Below are positions 7,022 to 15,606 of a stretch of 20,621 nucleotides of DNA, one piece after another. The position numbers were made by a program, and so were the translations under genes. The stretch comes from an uncultured Thermomicrobiales bacterium. Lineage in GTDB: Bacteria; Chloroflexota; Chloroflexia; Thermomicrobiales; UBA6265. The stretch spans positions 1 to 20,621 of the forward strand of contig CADCWJ010000675.1 of assembly GCA_902806365.1 (NCBI GenBank). The letters run 5' to 3'. Under the pieces are notes generated by a model. It saw only the letters and a list, made by a program, of their open reading frames with translations, searched no databases and was not told the origin of the DNA. The first letter of the stretch is position 1. Every line of letters begins with the position of its first letter.

Positions 7022-8953
7022 TCATGGTTGTGGTGGCCAGGGCGCTTCCTGCTTGCGCAGGAGATAGACGGAAACCGGATCGTCTTCGAGCCATTGATCG
7101 TATGGTCGCTGCGTCACGACCACGTATCCGGGCCGCCAGTTCGGGCTGGTGGAGACGATGTAGGTCGAGTCGGTTTGCTTGGCGTAGAAGTTGATCCACC
7201 ACGGTGACCGGGACGGCGACATGTTGCGCGTGATGTTCTGCTCGACCATGTCGGTGTAAAGATGGTAGCCATCCCACCCCGATCCGGCATCCATTTTCTC
7301 GTTGGCCACCCCGGCCTGGTTCGCCTCCCTCGCCATCGCCCATACCGCGTCCATGTAGACCAGATAATCGCGGGTCCCCGCCGTTGAGACAACCGCAAAG
7401 AGGGCGACCACGAGCCAGGCGAGGGGCTGGATCAGCCGCACGTCGCGAACCGCCCACAACACCAGGGCTATCGTCAACGGGACAAGCGGAAGCAAGTAGC
7501 GATCCAGCGATCCCCCGCGTGTAAGGTATTGGTAGGAGGGCGGCAGGATTCCGATCACCTGCCACAGCGCGACCATGCCGACCAGACCGGCCGCCGCGCG
7601 CTCGGGCGTCCGCTCATCGACCAGCCGGCGACAGAGCACGAGTCCGAGCAGGATCGCACCCCCAACCGAGACGATCGTCAACACATCGTAGAACCATGAC
7701 CACTCGATCAGCCGCTGCCGGGGGCCAGGAACGTCTCCAGGGCCGAAGCCTCCGGCCCCGAGGAACTGGCCGATATACGGCATCCGCCGTTCTTGCTGGG
7801 TGAGCAGGTAGAGCCCACTGATCGCCACGCCGATCCAGCCGACAAAGGCCCAGAACCCGAACGGCGACGAGAACAGCACCTCGCCGGCGCGACCCCGGAA
7901 TCCCGGCAGCAGGGCGATCGTCAGCGGCACGAGGAAGACGCCGAGGTAGGCAAGCTCGAAATAGGTCAGGTAGCGGAGCAGGAACCAGGTACCGTCCCAG
8001 CCGTAACCCCTGGCCCGGTTGAGGAACCCTTCCTGGACATCCGGCACATCATTGATCCAGTACAGCCATCCGTAGTAGATCAGCAGCATCAGTGCCGGCG
8101 CGACCACGACCTGGGCGGCGAGCCGGACGGAGCGCCAGTTGATCCAGAGCCGGCGCGACGCGACAAGATACGAGACCACGCCAACCGGAATGAACGCGCC
8201 CTGCTGCCGAATCCAGAAGGCGTAACCCGCGAACACCGATCCGAGCACAATCGCCCATGGACGCGGACGCTCCGGGGTGAGCCCAAACAGGAAGAAGGCA
8301 ACCGACATGAGCATCACCGACGCGAAATGAGGGTCGGTCATGAACGTGAACGAGAGGATGAACGAGAGCGGGTTAAAGAGATACACCGCCATCCCGAGTG
8401 CAGAGCGGCTCCGGCTCACGCCCAACTGGCGAAGGATGGTGTAGAGCGCGATCGCGCCGATCCCGACCATCACCACGGTCGAGAGGCGCATCACCCCCAG
8501 CTCCATCCCCAAGACGAGCGCGAACAGCCCGCCCCAAAAGACCTGCCCGACCGCCGTCGCGGCGACCACCGGGAACATCGTCAACCGGATGTCCCAGTAC
8601 AAAATCTCGACCGATCGGGTATAGGCCCAGTCATCGGTCGTCGCGACATCCGTCATCGTGGGGACGATCGCCGCCGCGATCGCGAACAAGAGCAGCGGGA
8701 TTGCGACCGGCCAGTTCCGGAATAGCGTGCGCGGGACGGTTCGCCGACGGGAGAAGGCGAACACCCGCCCGGACTCGATCATCGGTTGGGGGGACGATGG
8801 CGACGGATCCGGACGCGAAGCCACTGCCGGTTCCGATGGCGCCGGGTACGGCGCGGGGTGGAACATCCGGTCGTCAGGCAACGGTCGTGCGGGTTCTTCG
8901 CCGGCGGGCGCCGCGAAGGGTCGATCCTGGTTGGCTTCATCGCGAACCGGCAA
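7022..8953 (-). CDS. Polytopic GT-C glycosyltransferase (GT39/ArnT/PMT-like)
   Basis: This is a 643-residue membrane protein. A proline-rich cytoplasmic head (1-78) precedes a first membrane helix at about 81-98, then a first extracytoplasmic loop with TDDWAYTRSVEIL (106-118). Its acidic pair is placed like the catalytic Asp/Glu of GT39 and ArnT-type enzymes, which use polyprenyl-phosphate sugars. About a dozen further hydrophobic helices follow (for example ALYTILRQLG, FGLTPERPRPW turn, LLPLVPLTIALVLW), and a soluble C-terminal domain begins near residue 530. The start is uncertain: TTG 8953 has GGGGGA about 5 bases upstream, while ATG 8866 and ATG 8782 lack a visible SD. The DPM-like GT2 in the same transcription direction could supply its lipid-linked donor. 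Acceptor (glycan, protein or lipid) unknown. It is divergent from crtB and lies about 90 bases before the PLP-enzyme gene. Confidence 0.82.
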   Translation of the reverse strand: MPVRDEANQDRPFAAPAGEEPARPLPDDRMFHPAPYPAPSEPAVASRPDPSPSSPQPMIESGRVFAFSRRRTVPRTLFRNWPVAIPLLLFAIAAAIVPTMTDVATTDDWAYTRSVEILYWDIRLTMFPVVAATAVGQVFWGGLFALVLGMELGVMRLSTVVMVGIGAIALYTILRQLGVSRSRSALGMAVYLFNPLSFILSFTFMTDPHFASVMLMSVAFFLFGLTPERPRPWAIVLGSVFAGYAFWIRQQGAFIPVGVVSYLVASRRLWINWRSVRLAAQVVVAPALMLLIYYGWLYWINDVPDVQEGFLNRARGYGWDGTWFLLRYLTYFELAYLGVFLVPLTIALLPGFRGRAGEVLFSSPFGFWAFVGWIGVAISGLYLLTQQERRMPYIGQFLGAGGFGPGDVPGPRQRLIEWSWFYDVLTIVSVGGAILLGLVLCRRLVDERTPERAAAGLVGMVALWQVIGILPPSYQYLTRGGSLDRYLLPLVPLTIALVLWAVRDVRLIQPLAWLVVALFAVVSTAGTRDYLVYMDAVWAMAREANQAGVANEKMDAGSGWDGYHLYTDMVEQNITRNMSPSRSPWWINFYAKQTDSTYIVSTSPNWRPGYVVVTQRPYDQWLEDDPVSVYLLRKQEAPWPPQP

Positions 8954-9277
8954 CGCTGTCCCCCACCAGGCACCCGGCTCCGGGCACGGTCATCCCCCCG
9001 GCGACGCGTGTCGCCATGACTGGAGGAAGCATACCCTGAAAGGGCGCGCTCGCTGATTCCGCGATGTATCCTGTTCCAGAGGCATCGCGCATTCAAGGGG
9101 TCCAGTGTATAAACCAGCAGGGTTCCCTGGTGGGCGACCAATCCGGATCGTCTCCACATGCGGTTCGCTCATCATTGGGTGACAATCTTCGTCTGACCAC
9201 GTGTGAACCGGTAGCGTTCGCGCCACCGCGTTTGCGCCGCTTTCCCAGCCGGATCAGTCGCGCAGGAAACCGTCGAT
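8954..9277. other. Divergent intergenic region between GT-C gene and crtB
   Basis: The 324 bases between these divergent genes should carry promoters for both. No gene is supported. Visible structure: a 7-bp dyad at 9060-9089, an AT-rich TATAAA at 9108-9113 and a CACGTG at 9199-9204, none of which makes a convincing -35/-10 pair. A TGAACC at 9204-9209 resembles an ECF -35 element but the spacing to the next CGTT is too long to press the point. Confidence 0.4.
9060..9089. promoter_or_regulatory. CGCGATG/CATCGCG dyad upstream of crtB
   Basis: CGCGATG at 9060-9066 and CATCGCG at 9083-9089 form a perfect 7-bp inverted repeat with a 16-base spacer, about 190 bases before crtB and 110 before the GT-C start. 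The geometry would suit a dimeric regulator, but no regulator gene is nearby and the role is inferred. Confidence 0.3.
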
Positions 9278-10249
9278 ATGCTCCAACCTGAAGTTCCACC
9301 CCGACCCTCGGATGTTACAGACCTTCCTTTCACCGTCTCTCCCGCAGCCAAGGTGCATCCGACTCCAGGGCCCCGACCGACGTTGGCCGCGGTGCAGCGC
9401 TCGCACTGGGAAGCGTGCCGCCGCCTGACGATGATCCATGGCCGCACGTTCTACTTCGCCAGCCAGATGCTGCCGGCCGCCAAGAAACGGGCGATCCATT
9501 CGGCGTACGCCTTTTGCCGCGTCGCCGACGACCTCGTCGATCGGGAGCACGAACTGGGTACGGACCTGGTGATGACCCGCCTCGCGGCCTGGGAAGAACA
9601 ATTGGACTACCCGGTCGACCCGGTGGCGATTGCCTACGCGAACACCCGGGATCGCTACGGGATACCGATCCAGCCGAATCGGGATCTCTTCACCGGTGTG
9701 CGCATGGATCTGACGCAACGCGAGTACCCGACCTGGGAAGCGCTCCGGGAGTACTGCTACTGCGTCGCCGGAACCGTCGGGCTGATCACCGCGCCGATCC
9801 TCGGTGCCCGCTCCGAGGATGCCCTACCCTACGCCGTCGAACTCGGGATCGCGATGCAGTTGACGAATATCCTGCGTGATGTCGCGGAAGACGCGCGGCT
9901 CGGTCGGCTCTACCTCCCGCTCGAAGATCTCGCCTCGTTCGGGGTCGACCCCACGTCGATCCTCGCCGGGGCGCCGACCGGAAACTTCACCGGGCTGATG
10001 CGCTTCGAGATCGAGCGCGCGCGCTGGTTCTATGAATCCGCCCTCGTGGGCTACGCCTCGCTGGATCTCGTCGGGCAATTTGCGACGCTTGCCAGCGCCC
10101 ACCTCTACGGCAAGATCCTCGGCCAGATCGAAGCGCTGGAATACGACGTGTTCAGACAGCGGGCGCACGTTTCCACCTTTCACAAGGTGCGGGAGATGCC
10201 GTACATCATGCGCTCTGTGGCCCGCATCCAGCTCAGCGCGAGCCGCTAG
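9278..10249 (+). CDS. crtB: Phytoene synthase (15-cis-phytoene synthase, CrtB)
   Basis: This 323-residue trans-isoprenyl diphosphate synthase-fold enzyme joins two geranylgeranyl diphosphates into phytoene, the first committed carotenoid step. Both aspartate-rich motifs are present: ADDLVDRE with D84/D85/D88, and RDVAEDARLGRLYLP starting at D201. The YCYCVAGTVG signature (159-168) separates it from squalene synthases only weakly, but the carotenoid neighbours settle the assignment. The first 40 residues are a proline-rich extension before SHWEACRRLTMIHGRTFYFAS. ATG 9278 has AGGAAA about 9 bases upstream. The stop lies only 8 bases from the end of the convergent acyltransferase gene, so the two transcripts may overlap. 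The enzyme is soluble or peripheral at the inner membrane. Confidence 0.95.
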   Translation: MLQPEVPPRPSDVTDLPFTVSPAAKVHPTPGPRPTLAAVQRSHWEACRRLTMIHGRTFYFASQMLPAAKKRAIHSAYAFCRVADDLVDREHELGTDLVMTRLAAWEEQLDYPVDPVAIAYANTRDRYGIPIQPNRDLFTGVRMDLTQREYPTWEALREYCYCVAGTVGLITAPILGARSEDALPYAVELGIAMQLTNILRDVAEDARLGRLYLPLEDLASFGVDPTSILAGAPTGNFTGLMRFEIERARWFYESALVGYASLDLVGQFATLASAHLYGKILGQIEALEYDVFRQRAHVSTFHKVREMPYIMRSVARIQLSASR

Positions 10250-10257
10250 GCGGAGAG

Positions 10258-10941
10258 CTACGCGCTCAATCGGATCACATCCGCTTCGATCTCTTCGGCC
10301 AGCCTGGCGGTCTCTTCGCCCGGGATGAGGGAGCGGGGCTCCCCGAACCGCAGCGCGATCCGCCACCGGCCGTGGCCGTCACGCTCGTACGCAAATCCGG
10401 CGGGCACGATGGCGATTGCGCCAACCCCCGCTCGTTGAGCGATCGTCGCCAGCCGCAGGAACCCCCGCTCGAACGGGAGCATCTCGTCGCCGGCTTTCGG
10501 CGTGAAACCGGGATCGATGTTCGGATATCCCTCGGGGAAGACGATCACGACCCGGTCCTCCCCGAGCAGGGTGGCGACATCGCGCGCGCCCCTGCGCAGG
10601 ATCGTTCCTCGACCTGCCCCCGCGGTCGCTCTGGAGGAGCAGTCCGGATGCTCCGGGCGAACGACGACCGGCCACCGCGCGACGGCGCACAACCGCTCCA
10701 TCACGGTGCGCAGGAGAGGGTTCGAGATCCAGTCGAGCCCCGCCACAACGTGGGTCGTGCGGTCGATCGCCGAGACCAGCAGCGCGCCATCGTAGAGGTG
10801 ATGGTAGTGCCGGGCGGCCACGATTGCCGGCCCTCGGCGAGGCACGTGATCCAGCCCGACGACGACGGTCTCGGCGTTGCGTGCCAGCGCCATGCGTCCT
10901 GCCAGGCGAAGGAATCGCCACGAGATCACATCGGGTTTCAC
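10258..10941 (-). CDS. PlsC-like acyltransferase of the carotenoid cluster
   Basis: This 227-residue member of the lysophospholipid acyltransferase superfamily has RHYHHLYDGALL (44-55) in place of the catalytic block, FPEGYPNIDPGF (135-146) as the substrate phosphate/EG motif and FERGFLRLA (157-165) as the following glycine block. The usual NHx4D is not present in standard spacing: H45 to D51 is Hx5D and H47 to D51 is Hx3D. No membrane helix is obvious. The GTG start at 10941 is 12 bases after the cruF stop, with no strong SD; ATG 10893 is an alternative. It is the last gene of the minus-strand carotenoid run. Green sulfur bacteria use an acyltransferase (CruH) to esterify carotenoid glycosides, so acylation of the sugar added by the CruG-like enzyme is a reasonable inference; ordinary phospholipid synthesis is the alternative. 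Confidence 0.8.
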   Translation of the reverse strand: MKPDVISWRFLRLAGRMALARNAETVVVGLDHVPRRGPAIVAARHYHHLYDGALLVSAIDRTTHVVAGLDWISNPLLRTVMERLCAVARWPVVVRPEHPDCSSRATAGAGRGTILRRGARDVATLLGEDRVVIVFPEGYPNIDPGFTPKAGDEMLPFERGFLRLATIAQRAGVGAIAIVPAGFAYERDGHGRWRIALRFGEPRSLIPGEETARLAEEIEADVIRLSA

Positions 10942-10953
10942 AGGGCTCTGGCG

Positions 10954-11880
10954 CTACCCGGTGACGGAAGGCGACGCTTGCCGTGCGGACTTTCGGTCGG
11001 GAGCGAGCACCAGCGCGGCCGGCAGCAGGCCGAAAACGACCGCCAGGACGATCGGAATCCAAAGATCGACGCTCGCGCTCAAAGCCGAAGCGAACACGAT
11101 GTTGGCGGCGAAGACCACAAACGGAAACCAGATCCGAAGCTCCCTCCGGTCCATCGTCGGGTCGCCCATCCAGAGCATCCGCGCCACGGTCATGAAGATC
11201 ATCGCCGTCAGCGTCCAGCCGAAGAAGTTCTGGAGCGGCATGCCGAAATAGGGGCCGGTTTCACTCCACGACCAGAACCGGACGGCCAGCGATTCGTGGG
11301 CCATCGCCGGGTCGAGAACCAGGTCCCACACGGTCAGAAGCCAGGCGCCGATCAGCACCGCGTAGGCCCACACCGGGCGGACATTCCACATCCCGGCGAG
11401 GGCATGACCGATCAGATAGGTCGCGAAGCCGACATAGAACCACGAGAGAGGAATCGAAAACGGCACATGATCGAGAACCTTGTATCCCAGGAACGACGAG
11501 TAGGCATAGTTGCCGAACGGCTCCCCGGTGCTCGTGCCGATCAGTTCCGATGCCAGCGAGAGCGGCACCGCCGAGGCGAAGAACAGAGCCGTCTTGCGGA
11601 GCCCGATCGCGTGAATGCCGTAGGCGAACATGGCCGCCGCCCCAAACACGATGTGCAGCGATCCCGCGTAGGTCATCCCAAAATCGTACGTCCGTAATCC
11701 AAGCTCGGAATTGCGCCAAAGGTCGGGATTGGGGATCGCGATCAACATCCCGGCGAGGCCGAAGGCGAGCGCCGCGAGATGGCCGATCAGGAACCAGATC
11801 GAAAGGGTGCGAGCGCGCACTCCGGAAGCGACACGCCGGGCGGTGAGCGGGGAAGTGGTGAAGGTCGCGGTCTCTTGCAT
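10954..11880 (-). CDS. cruF: Carotenoid 1',2'-hydratase, CruF-like (DUF422)
   Basis: This 308-residue integral membrane protein of the DUF422/CruF family has about seven to eight hydrophobic helices, the first at about 28-50. The most diagnostic stretch is ELIGTSTGEPFGNYAY (112-127) followed by LGYKVLDHVPFSIPLSWFYVG, matching the conserved GT-TG-PFG-Y pattern of the family. Characterised members hydrate the psi end of lycopene or gamma-carotene to give 1'-hydroxy carotenoids, the substrate of CruG. I chose ATG 11880 because AGGGA lies about 9 bases upstream; ATG 11940 directly abuts the cruG stop (TGAATG) and would add 20 arginine-rich residues by coupled translation. It lies between the cruG-like and acyltransferase genes on the same strand, consistent with one transcript. 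Confidence 0.9.
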   Translation of the reverse strand: MQETATFTTSPLTARRVASGVRARTLSIWFLIGHLAALAFGLAGMLIAIPNPDLWRNSELGLRTYDFGMTYAGSLHIVFGAAAMFAYGIHAIGLRKTALFFASAVPLSLASELIGTSTGEPFGNYAYSSFLGYKVLDHVPFSIPLSWFYVGFATYLIGHALAGMWNVRPVWAYAVLIGAWLLTVWDLVLDPAMAHESLAVRFWSWSETGPYFGMPLQNFFGWTLTAMIFMTVARMLWMGDPTMDRRELRIWFPFVVFAANIVFASALSASVDLWIPIVLAVVFGLLPAALVLAPDRKSARQASPSVTG

Positions 11881-11940
11881 CAATGGCTGTCCCTGGTCTC
11901 CATGGCGTACCCGCGTGCATGCCTGAGGCGCGCGCCGCAT

Positions 11941-13137
11941 TCACCCGCCATTGTAGCCCCTGCGAACCGGCCGACCACGCCATGTGTGCTGACGTCGTAC
12001 CGCACTCGACCAGAGCTTCAGCACGGTCAGGGGGTCGACCAGAACCGACAACCAATACGTCCAGGGCGGAATTCGATACGCCCGGCGCATGCCCGCCGCC
12101 ACCCCCAGCCGCATCAGTACCAGCCCGGCATTCAACCGGAAGCAGGTTTGCCCGAGCGAGCGGTCGCGGCTCCCTTCCAGCATCCCGCGCAGGCCGGTGA
12201 GCAGCACCAGCGGCGGCAAGCCGAGGGCAAGCGTCAGGTCCGCCATCCTGAACCACCACCCCCGGCCCGACCGCTCGTCGCGCATCGGCAGCGAGCGGGT
12301 CCAGTTCGTCCAGGCATCCCGTCCACTGGCGTACATCTCGACCTCGATCAGCCCCGCTTTCGGCTCCGGCTCGAAGAGCCCGACCGGGATCCCCAGGCGC
12401 GCGAGTTGGCGGGCGATCGTCACGTCTTCCGAGATCGCGTACCGCCCGCTCGCGAATCCATCGATGCGATCGAGCACATCCGCGCGGGCCAGGAAACACT
12501 GCCCGTTGGCCTGCACCGCCTCCGGATCGGAGACCGCCCGGCCGGGAATGCCGTAGCGGTAGACCAGGCTCGCCAGCAGCGCGGGATGGACGACCCCTTC
12601 GACGAGACCGGAGACCCGCTGCGATGTGGCGACGCTGAAGGCATCGAGGCGTTCCCGCCGGGCATGGGCGAGCAGGGAAGCGACCAGGCCGTGCCCCGGG
12701 CGGACATCGGCGTCGATCGTGAGCACCCACTGCGTTTCCCGATCCCGCACCTCGAACCCCCGTTGCAGCCCCCAGGCCTTGCCGTTCCAGCCGTGAAGCA
12801 CCGGTGCCGCGTCGATCCAGCGGATACGCGGGTCGCTGACCGCCGCGGCGGCAACTACGTCTCGCGTGCGGTCGGTCGATCCGCCATCAATTACCAGAAT
12901 CTCGGCTACCGACGGCGGCTGCGCGGAGAGCCCGGCGAGACACGGCGCGAGACGATGCTCCTCATCGAGGACCGGCACCAGTACCGTCACCGACGCGATG
13001 TCGGCCGGCAACGCCGCGCTGTGGGCGATGCGCACTCCGGACGCTGTCGCCGCCAGCCGGGCGATGACGCGCAGCGCCGCCACCAACTGGGCGAGCAGGA
13101 GAACGGCCAGGCCCGCCCGACGCAACGTGCCGCTCAC
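11941..13137 (-). CDS. cruG: Carotenoid glycosyltransferase, CruG-like GT2 membrane protein
   Basis: This 398-residue GT2 enzyme has an N-terminal anchor helix (about 8-30), then VTVLVPVLDEEHRL (50-63), VIDGGSTDRT (82-91), the metal-binding DAD (142-144), NGQCFLARADV (211-221), and ISEDVTIARQL (235-245) holding the probable catalytic base. C-terminal hydrophobic segments follow near 300-330 and 360-380. This layout matches CruG and the related CrtQ glycosyltransferases, which glycosylate hydroxylated carotenoids. The sugar is not deducible. GTG 13137 is chosen because it overlaps the hydrolase stop as GTGA; the open frame continues upstream but there it is antisense to the hydrolase. The gene sits directly before cruF, the pairing expected for making 2'- or 1'-O-glycosyl carotenoids. 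Confidence 0.87.
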   Translation of the reverse strand: MSGTLRRAGLAVLLLAQLVAALRVIARLAATASGVRIAHSAALPADIASVTVLVPVLDEEHRLAPCLAGLSAQPPSVAEILVIDGGSTDRTRDVVAAAAVSDPRIRWIDAAPVLHGWNGKAWGLQRGFEVRDRETQWVLTIDADVRPGHGLVASLLAHARRERLDAFSVATSQRVSGLVEGVVHPALLASLVYRYGIPGRAVSDPEAVQANGQCFLARADVLDRIDGFASGRYAISEDVTIARQLARLGIPVGLFEPEPKAGLIEVEMYASGRDAWTNWTRSLPMRDERSGRGWWFRMADLTLALGLPPLVLLTGLRGMLEGSRDRSLGQTCFRLNAGLVLMRLGVAAGMRRAYRIPPWTYWLSVLVDPLTVLKLWSSAVRRQHTWRGRPVRRGYNGG

Positions 13138-13985
13138 CCGGCGTCCGGGTTCCGCAGCTCGGGAAACGCATTCACGACGGCATCCTCGACAAGCCCTCTT
13201 ACCTGGGACCAGGAGGGAAACGCCTCGAACGGCAGCATGTGATCGGCGGGGATCGCGTGATAGGCGACCAGGTTGGAGAGGCGTTTCGCCATCCTCTCCG
13301 TATGGCGCGGCAGGGAGATCGTGTCTCGGGTGCCCTGGATGATAACGGTCGCCGAGGGGACGAGCCGGGCTGCACGCTCGCCCTCGCGGCTCAGGCGTCG
13401 CATCTCGTCGAGCATCGCCATCGACATCGGGGTCGCGCTCCGGATCGATTCCTGCACCTCGGGGTCGTCGAGGTCGAGGCCGGGCATCGTCCGCGACCAC
13501 CAGAGTCGCGTGTCGGGGTTCGAGAAATCGGTGTCCCCGAATTGATCCAGCTCCCTGATCACGTGCTTCGCGATCGGAAGCAGGAAGCCCCGCCGGTCGG
13601 CGAGCCGGAGATGCGGCGCGAGCAGGATCAGCAGGTCGGGCGGGTGTTCGGCGGCCTGGATCAGGGCGATCGCCCCGCCCATGGAATACCCGATCAGGAT
13701 GCTGCGCTGGTAGCGGGCGACGTGCTCGCGCCATCGCTCCAGCGACGATTCCCGCCAGATCCGGGCGGTCATGCTGTTGAGCGTGCCGATTTCCGCTCCC
13801 ATCCCCCGCACGAGCATCGCGTGGGCATCGCATCCCAGGTCGAACAGTGCGTTGCCCAAAGGTCGCAGTTCCGCCGGGGTACCCGTGAACCCATGCACCA
13901 GGAGAACGCCGGGGCGTGATTCGACACTGTCATGATGGGTGAGGGAGAACGGCTTGAATTGATCCTGCTGATACCAGTCCCGCAT
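13134..13985 (-). CDS. Alpha/beta hydrolase (esterase/monoacylglycerol lipase-like)
   Basis: This 283-residue protein has the oxyanion-hole HGFTGTP (31-37), the nucleophile elbow GYSMGG with Ser101, a variable cap region (about 135-200), the acid in IIQGTRDTISLP and the catalytic His in PADHMLPFE near the C-terminus, so the Ser-Asp-His triad is complete. It resembles Est30-type carboxylesterases. The substrate is unknown. The start is uncertain: ATG 13985 begins a natural-looking N-terminus with AGGGA close by, while ATG 14018 or GTG 14021 add 11-12 residues. The stop overlaps the cruG start (GTGA), so it is the first gene of the minus-strand carotenoid run and is divergent from crtI. An action on carotenoid esters, or on fatty acyl supply for the acyltransferase, is inference from position only. 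Confidence 0.85.
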   Translation of the reverse strand: MRDWYQQDQFKPFSLTHHDSVESRPGVLLVHGFTGTPAELRPLGNALFDLGCDAHAMLVRGMGAEIGTLNSMTARIWRESSLERWREHVARYQRSILIGYSMGGAIALIQAAEHPPDLLILLAPHLRLADRRGFLLPIAKHVIRELDQFGDTDFSNPDTRLWWSRTMPGLDLDDPEVQESIRSATPMSMAMLDEMRRLSREGERAARLVPSATVIIQGTRDTISLPRHTERMAKRLSNLVAYHAIPADHMLPFEAFPSWSQVRGLVEDAVVNAFPELRNPDAG

Positions 13986-14108
13986 GGTCCCTGTATTCTG
14001 TCGCGAGTGTTCTCGCATCACCTTGTTCGGAGGTAACTCCCCCGTGTCGCGTCAACCATACCCGCATCACCCCTCAACGATCCCGACGATACGGCGGGAG
14101 TTCCCCGG

Positions 14109-15602
14109 ATGCGTGTAATCGTGATTGGCAGCGGCTTCGGCGGGATCGCCGCGGCGATCAGGCTGGCCGCCCGAGGGCATCAGGTGACGCTCCTCGACAA
14201 GCGCGACCAGCCCGGGGGACGCGCGTACGTCTATCGCCAGGACGGATTCACCTTCGACGGCGGCCCGACCGTGATCACCGCCCCGTGGATGATCGAGGAT
14301 TTGTTCACGCTCGCCGGCAAGCGGATGGAGGATCATCTCACGCTCGTCCCGATCGACCCGTTCTACCGGATCTTCTTCTCGGACGGGGCGTCGTTCGACT
14401 ACTCCGGCGATTCCGAGGCGATGGAATCACGGATTCACCGGCTCACCGGGTCGAGCGCCGATGTCGAGGGGTACCGCGCCTTTGTTGCGTTCACCGAAAA
14501 GGTGTTTGCCAAGGGCTTTACCGAACTTGCCGACAAGCCTTTCCTGCATGTCTCGGACATGCTCAAGGTGGCGCCGGACCTGATGAAGCTCCAGAGCTAC
14601 CGCTCGGTCTCCGGTCTCGTTGGCCGGTTCGTGAGCGACGAGCGGCTGCGCGAGGTGCTGACGTTCCACCCGCTTCTGGTTGGCGGAAACCCGTTCCAGA
14701 CCACCAGCATCTACACCCTGATCCATCACCTGGAGCGGACTTGGGGCGTGTGGTTCGCGATGGGTGGGACCGGCGCGATCATCGCGGCGTTCGTCGACCT
14801 GTTCCGAGAATTGGGCGGGACGCTGAAACTCGAGGCCGAGGTCGGCGAGATCCGCGTCGATGGTGGGCGCGCGAGCGGGGTGACGCTGACCTCGGGGCGA
14901 GAGATCGACGCCGACATCGTGGTTTGCAATGCCGATGTCGCCGGAGCGTACCGCTCGCTGGTGCCGCGATCGGCGCGCCGGAAGTACACCGACCGTCGCC
15001 TGGCCCGGACGCGCTACTCGATGTCGCTGGTGGTGATCTATTTCGGGACCGATCGCCTCTACCGGGGCGACGATGGTCCGGCACTGGCCCACCACGACAT
15101 CATCCTCGGGCCTCGCTACGAGGGCCTGCTGCACGACATCTTCCGCGAAAAGCGTCTGGCGGACGACTTCTCGCTTTACCTCCACATGCCGACGCTGAGG
15201 GATCCGACGCTGGCGCCACCGGGCGGCGAGGCGTTCTACGTGCTCGCGCCGGTGCCGCACCTCGGGGGCGCCACCGACTGGAACGTCATGGCGAAGCCGT
15301 ACCGGGACCGGATCATGGGATTCCTGGAAGAGCGGTATCTGCCCGATCTGTCGCGTCACATTGTGACCGAACACATGATCGACCCGCGTCACTTCGAGAC
15401 CGAGCTCAACTCATACCTGGGGTCGGCATTCTCGGTTGAGCCCATCCTGACCCAATCCGCCTGGTTCCGTCCGCACAATCGGTCAGAGGATGTCGATGGT
15501 CTCTATTTCGTCGGGGCGGGCACGCACCCCGGAGCGGGGTTGCCGGGCGTGTTGAGTTCCGCCAAGATCGCGGACGACCTGATCGCCGAGAAAGGTCGCT
15601 GA
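14109..15602 (+). CDS. crtI: Phytoene desaturase (CrtI-type)
   Basis: This 497-residue FAD-dependent desaturase/isomerase converts phytoene stepwise towards lycopene. The N-terminus carries the FAD dinucleotide-binding motif GSGFGG (7-12) with the ribose-binding D30, followed by QPGGRAYVYRQDGFTFDGGPTV. The C-terminus has the CrtI signature DGLYFVGAGTHPGAGLPG and VLSSAKIADDLI. Length is usual for the family. The number of desaturation steps cannot be read from sequence. ATG 14109 has GGGAG 8 bases upstream. It is divergent from the hydrolase-cruG-cruF-acyltransferase run, with about 120 bases between them, and ends in front of a strong hairpin. With crtB at 9278 it brackets the tailoring genes. 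Confidence 0.95.
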   Translation: MRVIVIGSGFGGIAAAIRLAARGHQVTLLDKRDQPGGRAYVYRQDGFTFDGGPTVITAPWMIEDLFTLAGKRMEDHLTLVPIDPFYRIFFSDGASFDYSGDSEAMESRIHRLTGSSADVEGYRAFVAFTEKVFAKGFTELADKPFLHVSDMLKVAPDLMKLQSYRSVSGLVGRFVSDERLREVLTFHPLLVGGNPFQTTSIYTLIHHLERTWGVWFAMGGTGAIIAAFVDLFRELGGTLKLEAEVGEIRVDGGRASGVTLTSGREIDADIVVCNADVAGAYRSLVPRSARRKYTDRRLARTRYSMSLVVIYFGTDRLYRGDDGPALAHHDIILGPRYEGLLHDIFREKRLADDFSLYLHMPTLRDPTLAPPGGEAFYVLAPVPHLGGATDWNVMAKPYRDRIMGFLEERYLPDLSRHIVTEHMIDPRHFETELNSYLGSAFSVEPILTQSAWFRPHNRSEDVDGLYFVGAGTHPGAGLPGVLSSAKIADDLIAEKGR

Positions 15603-15606
15603 CGCC

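Noticed and set aside
7793..8725. 310-residue plus-strand ORF rich in Arg, His, Glu and Asp
   Set aside because: Lies wholly antisense to the GT-C membrane protein, whose hydrophobic codons produce this charged reverse reading.
11261..12730. 489-residue minus-strand ORF spanning cruF and cruG
   Set aside because: Alternate frame of the real genes; lacks any motif, whereas the other frame shows clear CruF and CruG motifs.
10372..13242. Two overlapping plus-strand ORFs of 441 and 487 residues
   Set aside because: Antisense to the acyltransferase, cruF and cruG genes; composition is charged and low-complexity and no family is recognisable.
13138..13833. N-terminal extension of cruG into the hydrolase gene
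   Set aside because: Out-of-frame reading of the hydrolase; the GTGA overlap marks the true start.
14285..15439. ORFs of 384 (+) and 321 (-) residues within crtI
   Set aside because: Alternate-frame and antisense shadows of phytoene desaturase; no ribosome binding site or domain.
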